DNA from: Cotesia glomerata
Lineage: Eukaryota; Arthropoda; Insecta; Hymenoptera; Braconidae
Reading direction: 5' to 3'
Assembly (NCBI RefSeq): GCF_020080835.1
Contig: NC_058167.1
Coordinates: forward strand, 15,337,403 to 15,401,402
DNA length: 64,000 nt
The notes beneath the pieces were generated by a model that saw nothing but the letters and a program-made list of their open reading frames with translations, was not told the origin of the DNA and made no database searches. This document shows positions 29,287-39,862 of the stretch, in pieces (positions within the stretch are counted from its first letter, which is position 1; each line of letters begins with the position of its first letter). The position numbers were made by a program, and so were the translations under genes.

Positions 29287-32200
29287 TGATCCATTGACAA
29301 CGGGAATTCCCTCTCAGCTCTTATATTTGCATTGTAGTTTTACACAAAATGTTATTTTATCATTTCCTATGCGTAGTCCAAAAATAAAATCTCCTTTTTT
29401 TGTATTAAATTTGTGGAATTTTTCGTTTACAGTTAAATGACCAGAAGGGTTATTTCACCAAGCGGAAAAAAATTTACGAGGCGTGAAAGAATGTGAAGAA
29501 CCATTTTACTATTTTGACGAGAGCAATTCAAAAACGATCGATAAACATGTTTTTTTTGGACTTTTTTTTTTGCCACTTTTCATATAATAAGTAAATAAAC
29601 GTACTTATACTATCGTAAAAAGTTTGCTAATTTCTAAAAAAGAATTTTTGCATGAGTCAACTCTCTACCACTCACTTTTCTCTTTTTTTCTACCCACCCC
29701 CTCCCCCCGTCCAGCCCCTTGAAGCCACTTTACTAAGTACTCTTTTATACTGAAAAATAAAAAAGTGCTTGAGAAAATGTGAAAAGACTTTTGGTTTAAT
29801 GTTCGCTTTGCTTATCACTGTATAAACACAATTAAATAGGGAACAATATTTAAAATTTAGTCAATTAAATAAATTTATTGACCAAATAAAGAAATGATGA
29901 AGTAGAAAAAGAGATAGAGAGTAATGAAGAGAAGTAAAAATAAAAATATAAAAGAAAAAGTAATTCATTTAAACTTTTCCGGGTGTCTCTGAGAAAATAA
30001 TCTTTTGGTAAGAAAGACAGCCAAGCAATATGGTAGATAAGACGCTTTGGAATGCTCTGCACAGCCAGCACTATCGGAAAAACGGAAAGTCACTTTTTCT
30101 TTGTACTTTAACGGGGGTTAGAAGTGAGAGCTCGTATTTTTCGCGACGTCAGTGACCGCACACACGTCAAGGCTTTGGTGTGGGTGTTCAGGATAAAAAA
30201 TAGAGAAAAGAAATAAAGTTTAAAGTTGAAGGATATCGTTCGTTTTACTTTTTACACACGATTCAGAGGCGAGACAGGTCAGCTTTTGAAATCGAAACCC
30301 TTTGGTTTGCTGGAAATTACGACTACAGCATATTCCACCCTTGTTCTCTTTTCAATCTTTGATCTTGAGTTTTTGATTATTTCTAGTCACCATTAGCATT
30401 CTATACTGTTGTTTTCATCAAATTTTCAATTACTTTGTATTTTTAGAGTTTCAAATGCTTCTATTAGTTATTTATTCAAAATTTTTGTTGAAAAATTATT
30501 ACACTGACAGAAGGATTTATTTGTATTAAATAATATTTATTAATAGCTAACAAATAATTTATTAGAGACCACTTTTTAGTGTTAAACAAATATTTCTTAG
30601 TATTTAAAATGATTTGTTTGTATTTAATAAATCTGACATTGATTTATGAAATATTAATAAATCTTTTTAAATACTAAGAAATATTTGTTAAGGACTAACA
30701 AATGGCTTTTGTTAGTCAATAATTTGTTGAACAATAATATCTTAAAAAATTACATCAAGATTTTAATATTAACTACTGCATCTACATAAAATTTCGGCAA
30801 AAAAAAATATTTATGCTACCCCACGTCCCTATTAATACTCGATATTAAAAAACGACGAAAGCATAAAAGCCATAATTTTATCGTCAGTTTCTCTTCATCC
30901 AGCTTGTTGGTCAACTCATAAAACAAGACTGAAAGAAGAAATGAGTAGGGCTGAAAATTTTCAGTACTTGAGTTGGTTTAATGGTAGATGCACACATTCA
31001 ACGACCTACATCAACGAAAGGATACATTATTACTATAATCGAAAAGCAAAGCCTCGAATGGTGCGGGGACTCAACTGTAGGGTATTCAGGGTTAGTTGCT
31101 ATGACGACGTGGCACAGGGCAGGGGAGCTACCCAGAACAGAATCCACCCCCAGGTCTTTTCTCGAGGTTATACAGCACACAGCTTCTGGATTCTATCTCC
31201 CACTAAATTCGCTCTTCTATTCACCCCGTACATATTTTTTCGTTCGCTCCTTTGTCTCTCTGGTACTTTTTCTCATTTTCTCTCCTCCCTTTTCCTTTTT
31301 TCTTTCTTTCTTTTATACACAAGCTATCGTAACGATTTGTTGGCCTCTTTAACTTCCTCTGCTGTTGTTTCTCACATTTCCCAAGGTCTCAGTTTACATT
31401 TCAGTTCCTCGTTTCTCTTCCATTCGCAAACTACACTACTTCGTGTTTAGTCTGTCTGCTGTGCAACCCTACTATCTCGTAGTTTTGCTTGTACAGGTTT
31501 TAAGGCATTCAAACTCACGTAAAAATTAAAAAATTTTATTTTTAATCAAACGTAATTTAACAGATCAGTTTTTTTATTCATTGATCGATTCAATTTTTTT
31601 TATAATTTCTTTTTAGTTAACCTGTTTAAGATAATGATTTTTTACGTATGAAAATATTTTTAGTAATTAATAACAATCTGCAAAGTTGAAACTTATTTTA
31701 CGCGAACTATAAAATTATAATACTTTACTGCAACCAATGAAATTTCGATTTTAAAAGCATCATAAAATGCTTATAAAAGAATATAAAAATTTAAGTTTTC
31801 ATAATAGTGTATTATTAATTTTTTTTTTTCATGACAAAAATTTTTAACTTGATAAAACTGATCGTAAGTGAGAATTTTATCTCATTACTGCACCGCTTCA
31901 TAATAATCTGTTAAATATTTAAAAAGACCTTAAATTCTTACTTCAGAAAAAAAAAAAAGAACATTTTAAGCGATTTCATGACTGTTTCATTACGGAAACT
32001 AACCATTAGAGATATTAATTATTTTGCACTTGAAGTTTGTTAAAATTTTATTACTACTCTATTGAAATTTTTTATAACTAAATTTTTAGCTCTATCACAA
32101 GTTTTATTAAATTAATGGAAAGTTAAGAAAATTATAGTTACAGCAGAATTTTTTTTTTTTTTCAACTAAAAAACAATAAATTCATTAGGAAAAATTAAAT

Positions 32201-35200
32201 TATAATTCAATTTAAAGTTAAAATGAAGATTGACTGAAAATGAAGAAATCGCAATGCCTCTTATTTAAAAGTAGCTAAAAGTTTTTAGTTATTAACATAA
32301 GGACATAACCCAGGGGATATTATATTATATAGTTATTGGGTCCTTTGTAGACTCGTTGGTCTTTCTACTATAGAAATTAGATAAGTGTTTGAAACAGAGG
32401 GATAGGAAAAAGTTTTGAGAGAAGTAAATAAAGGAGAAGTTAAAGGAAAAGAAGTAGTAATAGTGGTAGTTGGATGGAAAAAAAGGAAGATGCTCTAGGC
32501 GTTCTTTTCAGAACGTTTATCAGCGTACGACAAGTAAAGAGCGAGATACAAAAAAGGATCCATGACAGTTTGACGTCGTCATAGGACTTTAAACTTTTTA
32601 AAAATGTTTTACATTTGAATAGTTGGAAAAAAGTTACTTATTTTTTTATTGAGTTGGAATACTTTTGTGGTTCTTTTAGAAAAAAAAAAAAAAATGATTC
32701 GACCAAATTTAATTAACAAAAGGTCATTAAATAGTTGGAATGTTCGAAGACTTGAAAATGAATTCCGTCAATTTTTTATTTGTTATTACCAAATTTATTT
32801 TTGTGAAAAATTTATTACAATTTAAAATAATTCTGAAGAAAACTAGATCCGAAATATATTTCTTCATAGTCACAAATAATTACTTGTGTAAAAATATTAG
32901 TGCTGCATGTATAAAACATTACAAAACAATTATTTCAATGAGACTGTTCGATTCTTTCTTACCTTGTAATACTTTTGCTAATAAATACATAAGTTTAGAG
33001 CTGTCTTTTATTGTCAGAAAGTTTTAATTTGAAAAGTTAAATATATATAGATGAAACTTTTTATCGGAATTACAACTAAAATTTCAAACTACTTCACAGA
33101 TAACGAATTTTTTAAAACTTTCAGTTTAAACTTTTCGATAATAACTAGATTTTTTTACCATCTTAAGATTGTACTATTCTTGAATACCAAGCCAGTGTGT
33201 CTAATAATAATAATAATACTGAATTGCAAGCTCACATAGACAAAGTTTGAAAAATTCAAAAATGTGCGCCTCACAACGCGGATTAAATTTTTATTTTAAA
33301 ATAAGTTCTATTGCTGATTTCGAAACTGAAATCGAAAAAATAAAAATTTGTCGTCGATAATTGATAAAAAATAAATGTTTTTTTGAAACATGAAATGATT
33401 CACGTCATGAAGTGTACACAAATGAAAAAAAAAATTATTGAAAGGAGAATCTCGTTTCGTAATAAAATTTTATTAAAAAGATTGATCATAAATGTTAGGC
33501 ATTAAAAAGAAAAAGACCATAAATGATCTATATTATCGAAACGACATCATGTCAATTTAAAATGACGTGTCAGCTAGAATTTGTCAAGTGTCAGCAATAA
33601 ACGAGAGAACTACTGGTGGGGGTTGCGTGACTCGCAGACTTTCCCCCTAAAATTTGATACACGCACACATCTAGACCCTAAATATATATATTTGTGTAGT
33701 TTACATAACATAGCTTGGGCTAAAGCACTTGCTCCAACAGTAGTTGTAGCTGTCTCACACAGTAGTCGACCCTCGCTTACAGATCGTTAATAACAATGAA
33801 ACTGGATGCCTATAAAATAAACGCAAAATCCTGGCACATAACACATGACATCAAAATTCACCCGTATACCATTTCCAATGAATCACTAAACTACTGGTTA
33901 ACTTTACACTAGAGATCGTTTCAGAAGAGGATCGCACAAGATACACACACACGCACTATTGTTGACAATTAATCACGGACTATCGTGTGTGTAACATAAT
34001 GTCAGTACAAAGTCGACGACATAAAGCCTCCAGAGACGAAAAGCATCCTCGTCACATTGCGACACACAAGAACACGTGTTCTCGGGTCGAATCGTCAGCT
34101 TTAGTCATTAATCACCTTGAGCTTTTCAAATTCGTCGGGAAAAATTTAAATTAGGGTTTTAAGTACCTGAGACCGGAAAATTAATACCGGAGGATTTAAT
34201 ATTTGATGTAATCCTTTTCAGGCTAATGATGTGTCGTTTCAATTAGTGCAATTAATTTCAAATTTTTTTTTTTATTGGACTTAATTAGATCGTGTTTGTT
34301 AGATAAATAATTAATAATCACTAATTTTTATTAAATACTAACAAACAACGGCGGAATTTAATACTTGATGAATTTTTGGTAGGACTTTTTAGAAATTTCT
34401 TGATTCATTGATACGCATTTGTTTTAACGTAGAAATATTTTGGAAAGTAAAGTTAGCTACAGTAATAAATTTCATTACTTTTTTTGCAAATTATCAATAG
34501 AATATTTTCTTTATGAATGTTGTGAATCAATAACTTTGAATTTTTCTAAACTTTTCGTCGTTTTCTCTATTTGACTGTGATGTTGGTATTGATCCTACTT
34601 CTTCACAAGACCAAAATCATATAGCTCTAGTTACCATGCTTATGGTATTGATTGTCCAACTACAATGAGACTGAGAGTCACTACTTTCTTCTCTTTTTGT
34701 ACAATATTGTGAAAATTTTTTATAATTTTTCTTTTAGTTTTTACCTAAGTTTTTACCTAAGATGAATTTTGACAGATTAATCCTGAGTCTGACAAAAAAT
34801 AACTTGTAAAAACAAAAAAAAAAATTTGATTGTTAAATAAAAATAGTCGAAAAAAAACGTATCCAGCGCTTCGCTTGAAAGATGCAATAATCAAATTTAT
34901 CGATTAGTACAGCACCCTCGGACTGCGAGCACCAATTCCAATTCAACTTATTTTTTGTTTTTGCATAGAATTGAGTAACTAATTGAAAGAAAAAAAAAAA
35001 AAAAAAAAAAAAAACATTATTTTCTCTTTATCATTACTAAAAAAATATTCCATCACATCCGAACGTTTTTAATCTCTTCTATACTTATCCAAATAACATC
35101 AACGCAATATTTATTGAATTATCGATAATAATAATAACTTTGAAATAAATATTTTAACTTTTATAGCTCTTCAAAAAATACCGTATGCTCAATTTCAAAC

Positions 35201-36240
35201 TGAACAAAAAATTTATTCCGAGTTATGAACAACCTATTGAAAGTTTTCAATAATAACAGAAAGATAAAGTATCGAATAGTAAACCCCGTAGTTAATTAAA
35301 AACAAAAAATGATCAGATCATTAAACAATGAAATCAAGCAAGCGTAAGATACGATAGTCTATAAAAGAGCTTTTAAAGCTCAGTCTACTTTCATGTGGAT
35401 TTAATAAAAAAAGGTAACGGAAACTGCTCTTTACCTTCTATACTAGTTCTTCTTTCAACTCCGAGTTTATCGACGGTACCTCGATTCTGTGCCATATAAA
35501 ATTGCGTTTGAACAAAATTCTATTGTCCTAAAAGTCAGTCGGTCGGTTTTGTCATTTTTGGAGAGCTTATCCATTAGATTTATACATTTAAAAATGACGA
35601 GACACCACCCACGAAATTATTTTGTTAGAAATGAATACGTTAATTAATATGGAAAATCTTATTTTATGTCAAAAAAAAAAAATTGGAAATCTTTTTTTAT
35701 CGCTTTTTTCACATAAAAATTAAATACTTATACAAAAAATGAACAAAAGCGTTTACAGTCTGTAGTTAACGATTTTTTCAGCATTTTTTTTTTTAATACT
35801 AAAGAGACATATAATGTTTGATTAAATTACGTGGCGTTAACTGTAATAACTGGACATTTTCGGAGATTATCTTCATGCCCATCAATCTTTTCAGCGTAAT
35901 GCAGGCAACATGCGTATAATAACAAATTTTACAACCATGAATAATTAATAATTATCGTTTAATGAACACAAGTGCTTTCGTTTCGGTCGAGTTAGTATAC
36001 TGTCGCATACAATCCACAAACTGGACGTTTAGTTTGCAAAGTCCATCAAATCCGCGCGGATGCAAACGTTGCAGTATATGCTGAGGCTAGGATAGTACAG
36101 AGTATACAGAGAGATGTATAAAGAGCGGAGAAGAGTACATAGAGATGAGAGTTTAAAAATAGACACCGATATCGTTACACTCACGATTTTCATCCGTTCT
36201 TCCTTCTCATTGTCCCCCCCCTTTACTTGCTGTACTAGCT

Positions 36241-36273
<33 letters not shown>

Positions 36274-39200
36274 GTACGTATATAACATTGCTACTGAACG
36301 ACTAGAATGTCACTCGTACCAGCTGGAAAATGAATTGAGTTACGGAGATTCCGTTCCACTCCGGATACCAACGCGATTCTCGTTCGGTTCCGCTGCCCCG
36401 AAATGGGATTTCAGGATCACTTCGTGTTACTCTTCTCTATCTTTCTCTCTTTTTCTATCTTCGTATTTCTCTGGTGTTATTTCCCACGTCCCTATCTCTT
36501 TTATTGGGAACAAAAAATAAAAATAAATGTTAAAAATTGAGTGGTTTATATCCGAATGGAGACTAGAGAGATTGAAGCCGGTAGAATCGTTCGCGAATAG
36601 CGTATGGTCTGGCTAAATAATAATGGTTATTGAAAGAATTATTTAACAGATAAAATAAGCATCGATCTAAAAAAGCTTTTAGAAGGTATTTTTGTTTTTG
36701 CTTTTGCTTTCGCTTTGCCGAACTCCGGGATTTAGATTTTTACAAATTGATAAGAATTGTCAATAATTCGTACGGCTACTGTGTGTATACGAGCCTTTTT
36801 TTTTAATTGCCGTGAAAAATTTATTAGTTAGGGAACGTTTTTCCAGTGTTTTTCATGGCGTTTGCTTTGCGTCAGTTCACGGATTTAAAAAAGCTTTTTG
36901 ATAAAAATATAAATCCACAAAAAAAGTTCTAACTTGCAAAAATCAAATGGGTTTTTGTTTAACTGTTGCTGCGGATTAATTACTAAAAGTGATCAGGTCT
37001 GTTCATGCACGAAAAAAAGTTTTTTTTTGCTACAAGATTGTTTAAAAAATATAACTTATTTAAAAAAAATCACCATTATTAAACATTTTGATGAAAAAAG
37101 TCGAGATACAGTTTTCTTAATACAAAAAATGTTCTAGAAATTGAAAAATCGTAAACATTCTTAAGTACAAAATATATATCCGTATGAATATTTACTATAC
37201 CAAATCTAGAATATACAATAACGTAACATAAAGTGTGAAAATTTCCAACTCAAGACTCGGTGATATTCAGTAAACTTTTTAATAAGTGTCCTCGACCCAA
37301 AGAGGTGTAGCGTGCAAAAGAGAACCCGGCGAGAAAGCCGAGTAAAGAGTAGACAGAGTGGATAGTAAGTGTATTGAAAAAGAGTACAGGGTATAAAGCT
37401 GAAGAAAAAAAAATTATAAATAAAATGAAGAAAAAAAAAAAGGATAAATAAAATGAAGCTTTTATAGTGGCGGGAAAATTCCAATTTGCGGAAATGACTT
37501 TGGAGTAAAAAAGTTTAGGCATGGGTGTTCTAATAACTACATAGAAATTTAAACTATAAACGGTTTGTGCTCATCAACAGGAGCTCTAAATGTCCAAGAG
37601 GAACGTCATCTGGCGCGATGCCATTGGCCAAAATTTTAGATGCACTCCTTCCTATCCACTCTAACTCATAGCCGTTAAACACTAACTTCTCTTGCGTAGT
37701 ATTACTACACGGCATCTACGACATCTCGTTAGTACTGACGAGTGTAAGTATACATTTATACTCACAGTTTTCATCTTTATCTTTCTCTTTTCATTTCTCA
37801 TTATTTCAACGTCTCACTGACGAGACTCTTGAGACGTGTTCCGTCTCTTGTTGAATTAGCTGAGGTAACAGATCCACGGAGAGTGAGCATTTAAATTATT
37901 TAAATTAGTCGAACATTTTAAGAAAGTAAACGAAAAGTCTACTTAGACACCCATTTTACCATTGACTTCATTTCTTCCGGTTATTCTGTAATATCATCCG
38001 CCAAAGTAGGACAGTAGTTTCTTCAAGCTAAAGAAGGTATAACTTGATTGGAAAATTTCAATCATACTTATATGTTATTAGTGACATGTTATCCGTTTAA
38101 TTATATAAATACGTTGGAGAAAAAATATTGATTACTTATTCAATTATATAGAAGATTAAATAAAAACTTAGTACTTCAAAGCTTTTCATTCATAAGTTTT
38201 AATAAATGTATTCCTTATTAAAAATTCCCGCATGTTATTAATTTATTGAAAACTTATCAGCAAAAGAAAACTTTTTATGCCCACTGTTTTTCAATGGCAT
38301 ATACTTTTTTCCATTTATAGCCGTCTAGAAAGTTTTCGATTAGTAAAATACCTCTATATGTGTATTAGTGATGCAATAAGTTATAATAAAAATTAATCAA
38401 TATCACTGAATTTAAATCTATCAAAATTTTTCTACTTATATAATCTATATATTTTATTATTTATATCATAAATGCTAGTTATGATAATGTAGGTCACTTT
38501 TATGTTAAAGTAGGCGTATATAATAGGCTATAAGAGTATTCAAAGGAAGGCAAAAATGTATAAATATAAATATTGATTTTTTTATTATGATATTGTGCTT
38601 GATGTTTCAATAAAAAATAAAAAAAAAAAGTAAGTCGTCTTTATTATTGAGCATTGTAGCTATTAAAAAAGTACTAGAGTATTCTTATTTATATTCTTTA
38701 CTTTATCCATCAACCAGTCATTTAAATTTCTAACAGTGGTTTTGCATTTGACATTCCGCCAAAGAAGTTCAAAGAATTCAGTCCTCCTACTGAAAATCTT
38801 CACTGAGGCATCTCGATTTGCTCCATCACGCCATTTCTTTTATCCTCGTATCTTCTTTCCTGTACCACTATTTTCTTTTCCTCTTGAATATATCTATATG
38901 AATGTATTAAATATATACATGCTTTCCCGGTGCATCCAATTTCGTATAAAATTCGGTGAGTTATTGGCTGGAAAGTAATAAGAACTACCGGGTTCTTCCT
39001 TTTATCATTTTTTATATTTTATTTTATCTGTTTGAATATTTTCATGACGTATTTTTTTATTCGATATTACGTGCGCATTAAATAAGAATTAATTAAAATT
39101 ATAATTTCAAAAATTTACTTAATTTTTTTTATTTATTTATTGGAGACATTCGGCACTAGAACTGACGTTCCTCAAGGGCCGTAGAAATTTAATAGTATTA

Positions 39201-39862
39201 CATAGTGATTAAGTAATTTGAATAACATTTTAATCATGTAAGTAAATAAATAATTATTATTATTATCGACTCTCTAGTTAAAATGTCTTTATCAAAAATT
39301 AATTTATAACACAACGTTTGAAACTCAGCTGAAGACTTGACTTAATCAAGAAGAAATATGAATAAATAAATGTAAGAAGAAGTAATAAGCAATTTTTGGG
39401 CAAATAATGTGTCATACATCCTGAACAAAAATAATTTAGAATGATCTCACCCCATATATTTCATTCCGTAAAAGTAAAGCAATCTCCTAAAATGTGCAAT
39501 TTAATAAATACCTAAAATTTTTATTTATACCCTCAATAAAAATCATAATTTAATCACTTAGTTTTCATGAACCCACAAAATCCCATCATAATATAAAAAA
39601 CTTCAAGTCTTTTTAGAGCACTCTTCGCATAATGTGCCATAAAACTCCGCAAGATGTATAAAATATTTACCTTATTAGGGTATCCGTTGTATCTGAGTAA
39701 TTTCCTGCAACACTTGCCGCGATTTTCATAATAAAACATCTGGACCATCTCAGCGTGATCTGTGGCGGCACTGACGGTGTAAGGGCCGCCAGAATTCGTC
39801 GGATGCGAGCGTGATGACTCCCGACGCCCGAGAGGCACACATGGGCACCACCCTGACACCAT
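6050..39862 (-). CDS. Inferred five-exon gene of unknown function (about 206 aa)
   Basis: I infer five minus-strand exons: 39862-39671, 24988-24925, 17995-17893, 8784-8691 and 6217-6050, ending in TAG at 6052-6050. Each intron is GT-AG. The junction phases (0, 1, 2, 0) fit at every step, giving 621 nt, or 207 codons with the stop. The proposed ATG is preceded by an in-frame TAG six codons upstream. The last exon has a long polypyrimidine acceptor and a 55-codon frame that reads like protein (TLERGCKKTNTF, then HFAVIRRRDYEKAY). Exon 4 encodes a segment with GTLYIIGSFKRQT. I see no signal peptide or membrane segment, and I recognise no domain. Introns run from 2.5 to 14.7 kb. Exons 4 and 5 are the safest. 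Exon 1 and the donor of exon 2 (GTAGCA) are weaker. Other 5' exons could exist upstream. Confidence 0.5.
6218..8690 (-). other. Intron 4 of the inferred gene, with two unexplained open patches
   Basis: The intron is about 2.5 kb and mostly AT-rich. Two patches have higher GC and unusually open frames. At 7505-7660, two minus-strand frames and one plus-strand frame each stay open for about 40 to 53 codons. At 7993-8232, a 79-codon plus-strand frame (first ATG at about 8005) faces a minus-strand frame that would encode a hydrophobic stretch. Either could be a cassette exon, a nested gene or conserved non-coding DNA. Confidence 0.4.
8691..8784 (-). CDS. Internal exon of the inferred minus-strand gene
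   Basis: The 94-nt exon is flanked by TTTCAG (acceptor) and GTGATG (donor). It begins with the third base of a codon and ends on a codon boundary, so it joins the exon at 17893 (phase 2) and the terminal exon (phase 0). Its frame gives a glycine- and threonine-rich turn (TGTGTLYIIGSF). A second frame is also open across the exon, so the phase match is the main support. Confidence 0.55.
11714..11728 (+). other. Candidate 15-nt microexon
   Basis: A strong acceptor (TTTTCTTCCAG) and a strong donor (GTGAGT) flank 15 nt. No plus-strand gene around it has been established, so this may be a chance pairing of splice signals. Confidence 0.2.
14750..15135 (+). promoter_or_regulatory. Promoter-like island with a possible first exon
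   Basis: GC content and CpG frequency rise sharply against the AT-rich surroundings. An ATG at 14769 opens 38 codons up to a GTAGGT donor at 14884. The peptide starts MGDVTKSLSGSKLRVL. A second strong donor (GTAAGA) follows AAAGAG near 15130. This suggests a plus-strand transcription start with a short coding or non-coding first exon. The phase-1 end at 14883 would fit the candidate terminal exon at 23011, but nothing else links them. Confidence 0.3.
14903..14922. repeat. (TA)n microsatellite
   Basis: About ten TA units sit inside the promoter-like island. A shorter TA run follows at about 14929-14937. Confidence 0.9.
17142..17182. other. Interleaved inverted repeats (pseudoknot-capable)
   Basis: Two perfect inverted repeats are interleaved. 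A 9-bp arm at 17142-17150 pairs with 17166-17174, and a 7-bp arm at 17153-17159 pairs with 17176-17182. The order A, B, A', B' is that of an H-type pseudoknot if transcribed on either strand. It lies within intron 3 of the inferred minus-strand gene. No known RNA family is recognised. Confidence 0.4.
17893..17995 (-). CDS. Internal exon of the inferred minus-strand gene
   Basis: The 103-nt exon lies between an acceptor ending in TTTCCAG and a GTTAGA donor. Only one of its three frames is open. That frame needs an upstream phase-1 end and leaves phase 2, which match the neighbouring inferred exons. The peptide is rich in tryptophan, serine and arginine (YWTLTPFWWSRSRC). Confidence 0.5.
17996..24924 (-). 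other. Intron 2 of the inferred gene (6.9 kb)
   Basis: AT-rich DNA with scattered pyrimidine- or purine-rich stretches. Short open frames at 19233-19571 and 20832-21050 have no splice or composition support. A promoter-like, CpG-containing patch lies at about 23380-23560. A candidate plus-strand terminal exon at 23011 is listed separately. Confidence 0.4.
23011..23087 (+). CDS. Candidate 3'-terminal coding exon, plus strand
   Basis: A very good acceptor (TTATTTCTTTCCAG) precedes this stretch. Read after a phase-1 junction it encodes 24 codons with a protein-like composition (DLEVFKAGSDPYKNFF) and stops at TGA. Read in phase 0, a different frame stays open for 37 codons, to 23124. The two readings cannot both be right, and no upstream partner exon is proven. 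The island at 14769-14883 ends in the right phase. Confidence 0.3.
24925..24988 (-). CDS. Internal exon of the inferred minus-strand gene
   Basis: The 64-nt exon begins after TTATTCTCAG in phase 0 and is cut at a GTAGCA donor in phase 1. The peptide is QLGPSERTTWCMWPDHRIRR and two or three more residues. The donor was chosen because it is the one that keeps frame with the next exon. The open frame itself runs on for another 33 codons, so the exon end is uncertain. Confidence 0.4.
26253..26273. repeat. Poly(T) run
   Basis: About 21 consecutive T residues. There are no flanking target duplications or element body. Confidence 0.9.
26851..26999. mobile_element. MITE-like element with imperfect terminal inverted repeats
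   Basis: The left end begins ACACTGACA and continues into an AAGAAAAT motif. The right end, read as the reverse complement, begins AACACTAGACA and also continues into AAGAAAAT. The ends match imperfectly over about 35 bp and enclose AT-rich filler with no coding capacity. The same ACACTGACAG start occurs at 30501. This suggests a non-autonomous DNA element family. No clear target duplication was seen. Confidence 0.4.
28437..28466 (+). other. Candidate 30-nt exon
   Basis: A strong acceptor (GTGTTTTGCAG) and donor (GTTAGT) flank 30 nt. Two frames are open, giving LQENFLSCQR or YKKTFLVAR. No partner exons are established on the plus strand. Confidence 0.2.
29253..29285. repeat. Poly(T) run, 33 nt
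   Basis: This is the longest pure homopolymer in the window. It could be the tail of a minus-strand retroposon, but I see no element body next to it. Confidence 0.9.
30593..30687. repeat. Hairpin-forming inverted repeat, MITE-like
   Basis: A left arm (AAACAAATATTTCTTAGTAT at about 30595) is repeated in inverted form at about 30655-30687, with a loop of about 30 bp. A further pair of AACAAAT motifs lies outside the arms. About 90 bp to the left is ACACTGACAG, the same start as the element at 26851. It is probably a decayed non-autonomous DNA element whose true ends I cannot fix. Confidence 0.4.
34990..35014. repeat. Poly(A) run
   Basis: 25 consecutive A residues in AT-rich intronic DNA. Confidence 0.9.
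36241..36267. repeat. (TA)n microsatellite
   Basis: About 13 TA units, next to a pyrimidine-rich patch. The short plus-strand frame crossing it is a composition effect. Confidence 0.9.
39671..39862 (-). CDS. Probable first coding exon of the inferred minus-strand gene
   Basis: An ATG at 39862 opens 64 codons to a good GTAAAT donor. The upstream in-frame TAG six codons before it means translation cannot start further 5' in this exon. Composition is far more GC-rich than the flanks. The peptide includes a cysteine pair (YYENRGKCCRKLLRYNGYP). A possible acceptor (GCACTTAG) lies just 5', so an untranslated exon could be spliced on. Confidence 0.45.

Larger units (their letters stand above)
24989..39670 (-). 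other. Intron 1 of the inferred gene (14.7 kb)
   Basis: Long AT-rich intron. It holds MITE-like inverted repeats at 26851-26999 and 30593-30687, several long homopolymer runs, a (TA)n tract at 36241 and a pyrimidine-rich stretch at 31200-31440. Overlapping frames in that stretch stay open because the composition contains few stop codons, so I do not call them genes. A 30-nt candidate exon at 28437-28466 is listed separately. Confidence 0.4.

Noticed and set aside
30941..31450. 169-codon plus-strand open frame, with a second overlapping 123-codon frame
   Set aside because: Two frames are open at once because the stretch is rich in C and T. The long hydrophobic tails are typical of pyrimidine-rich DNA. 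No family is recognised.
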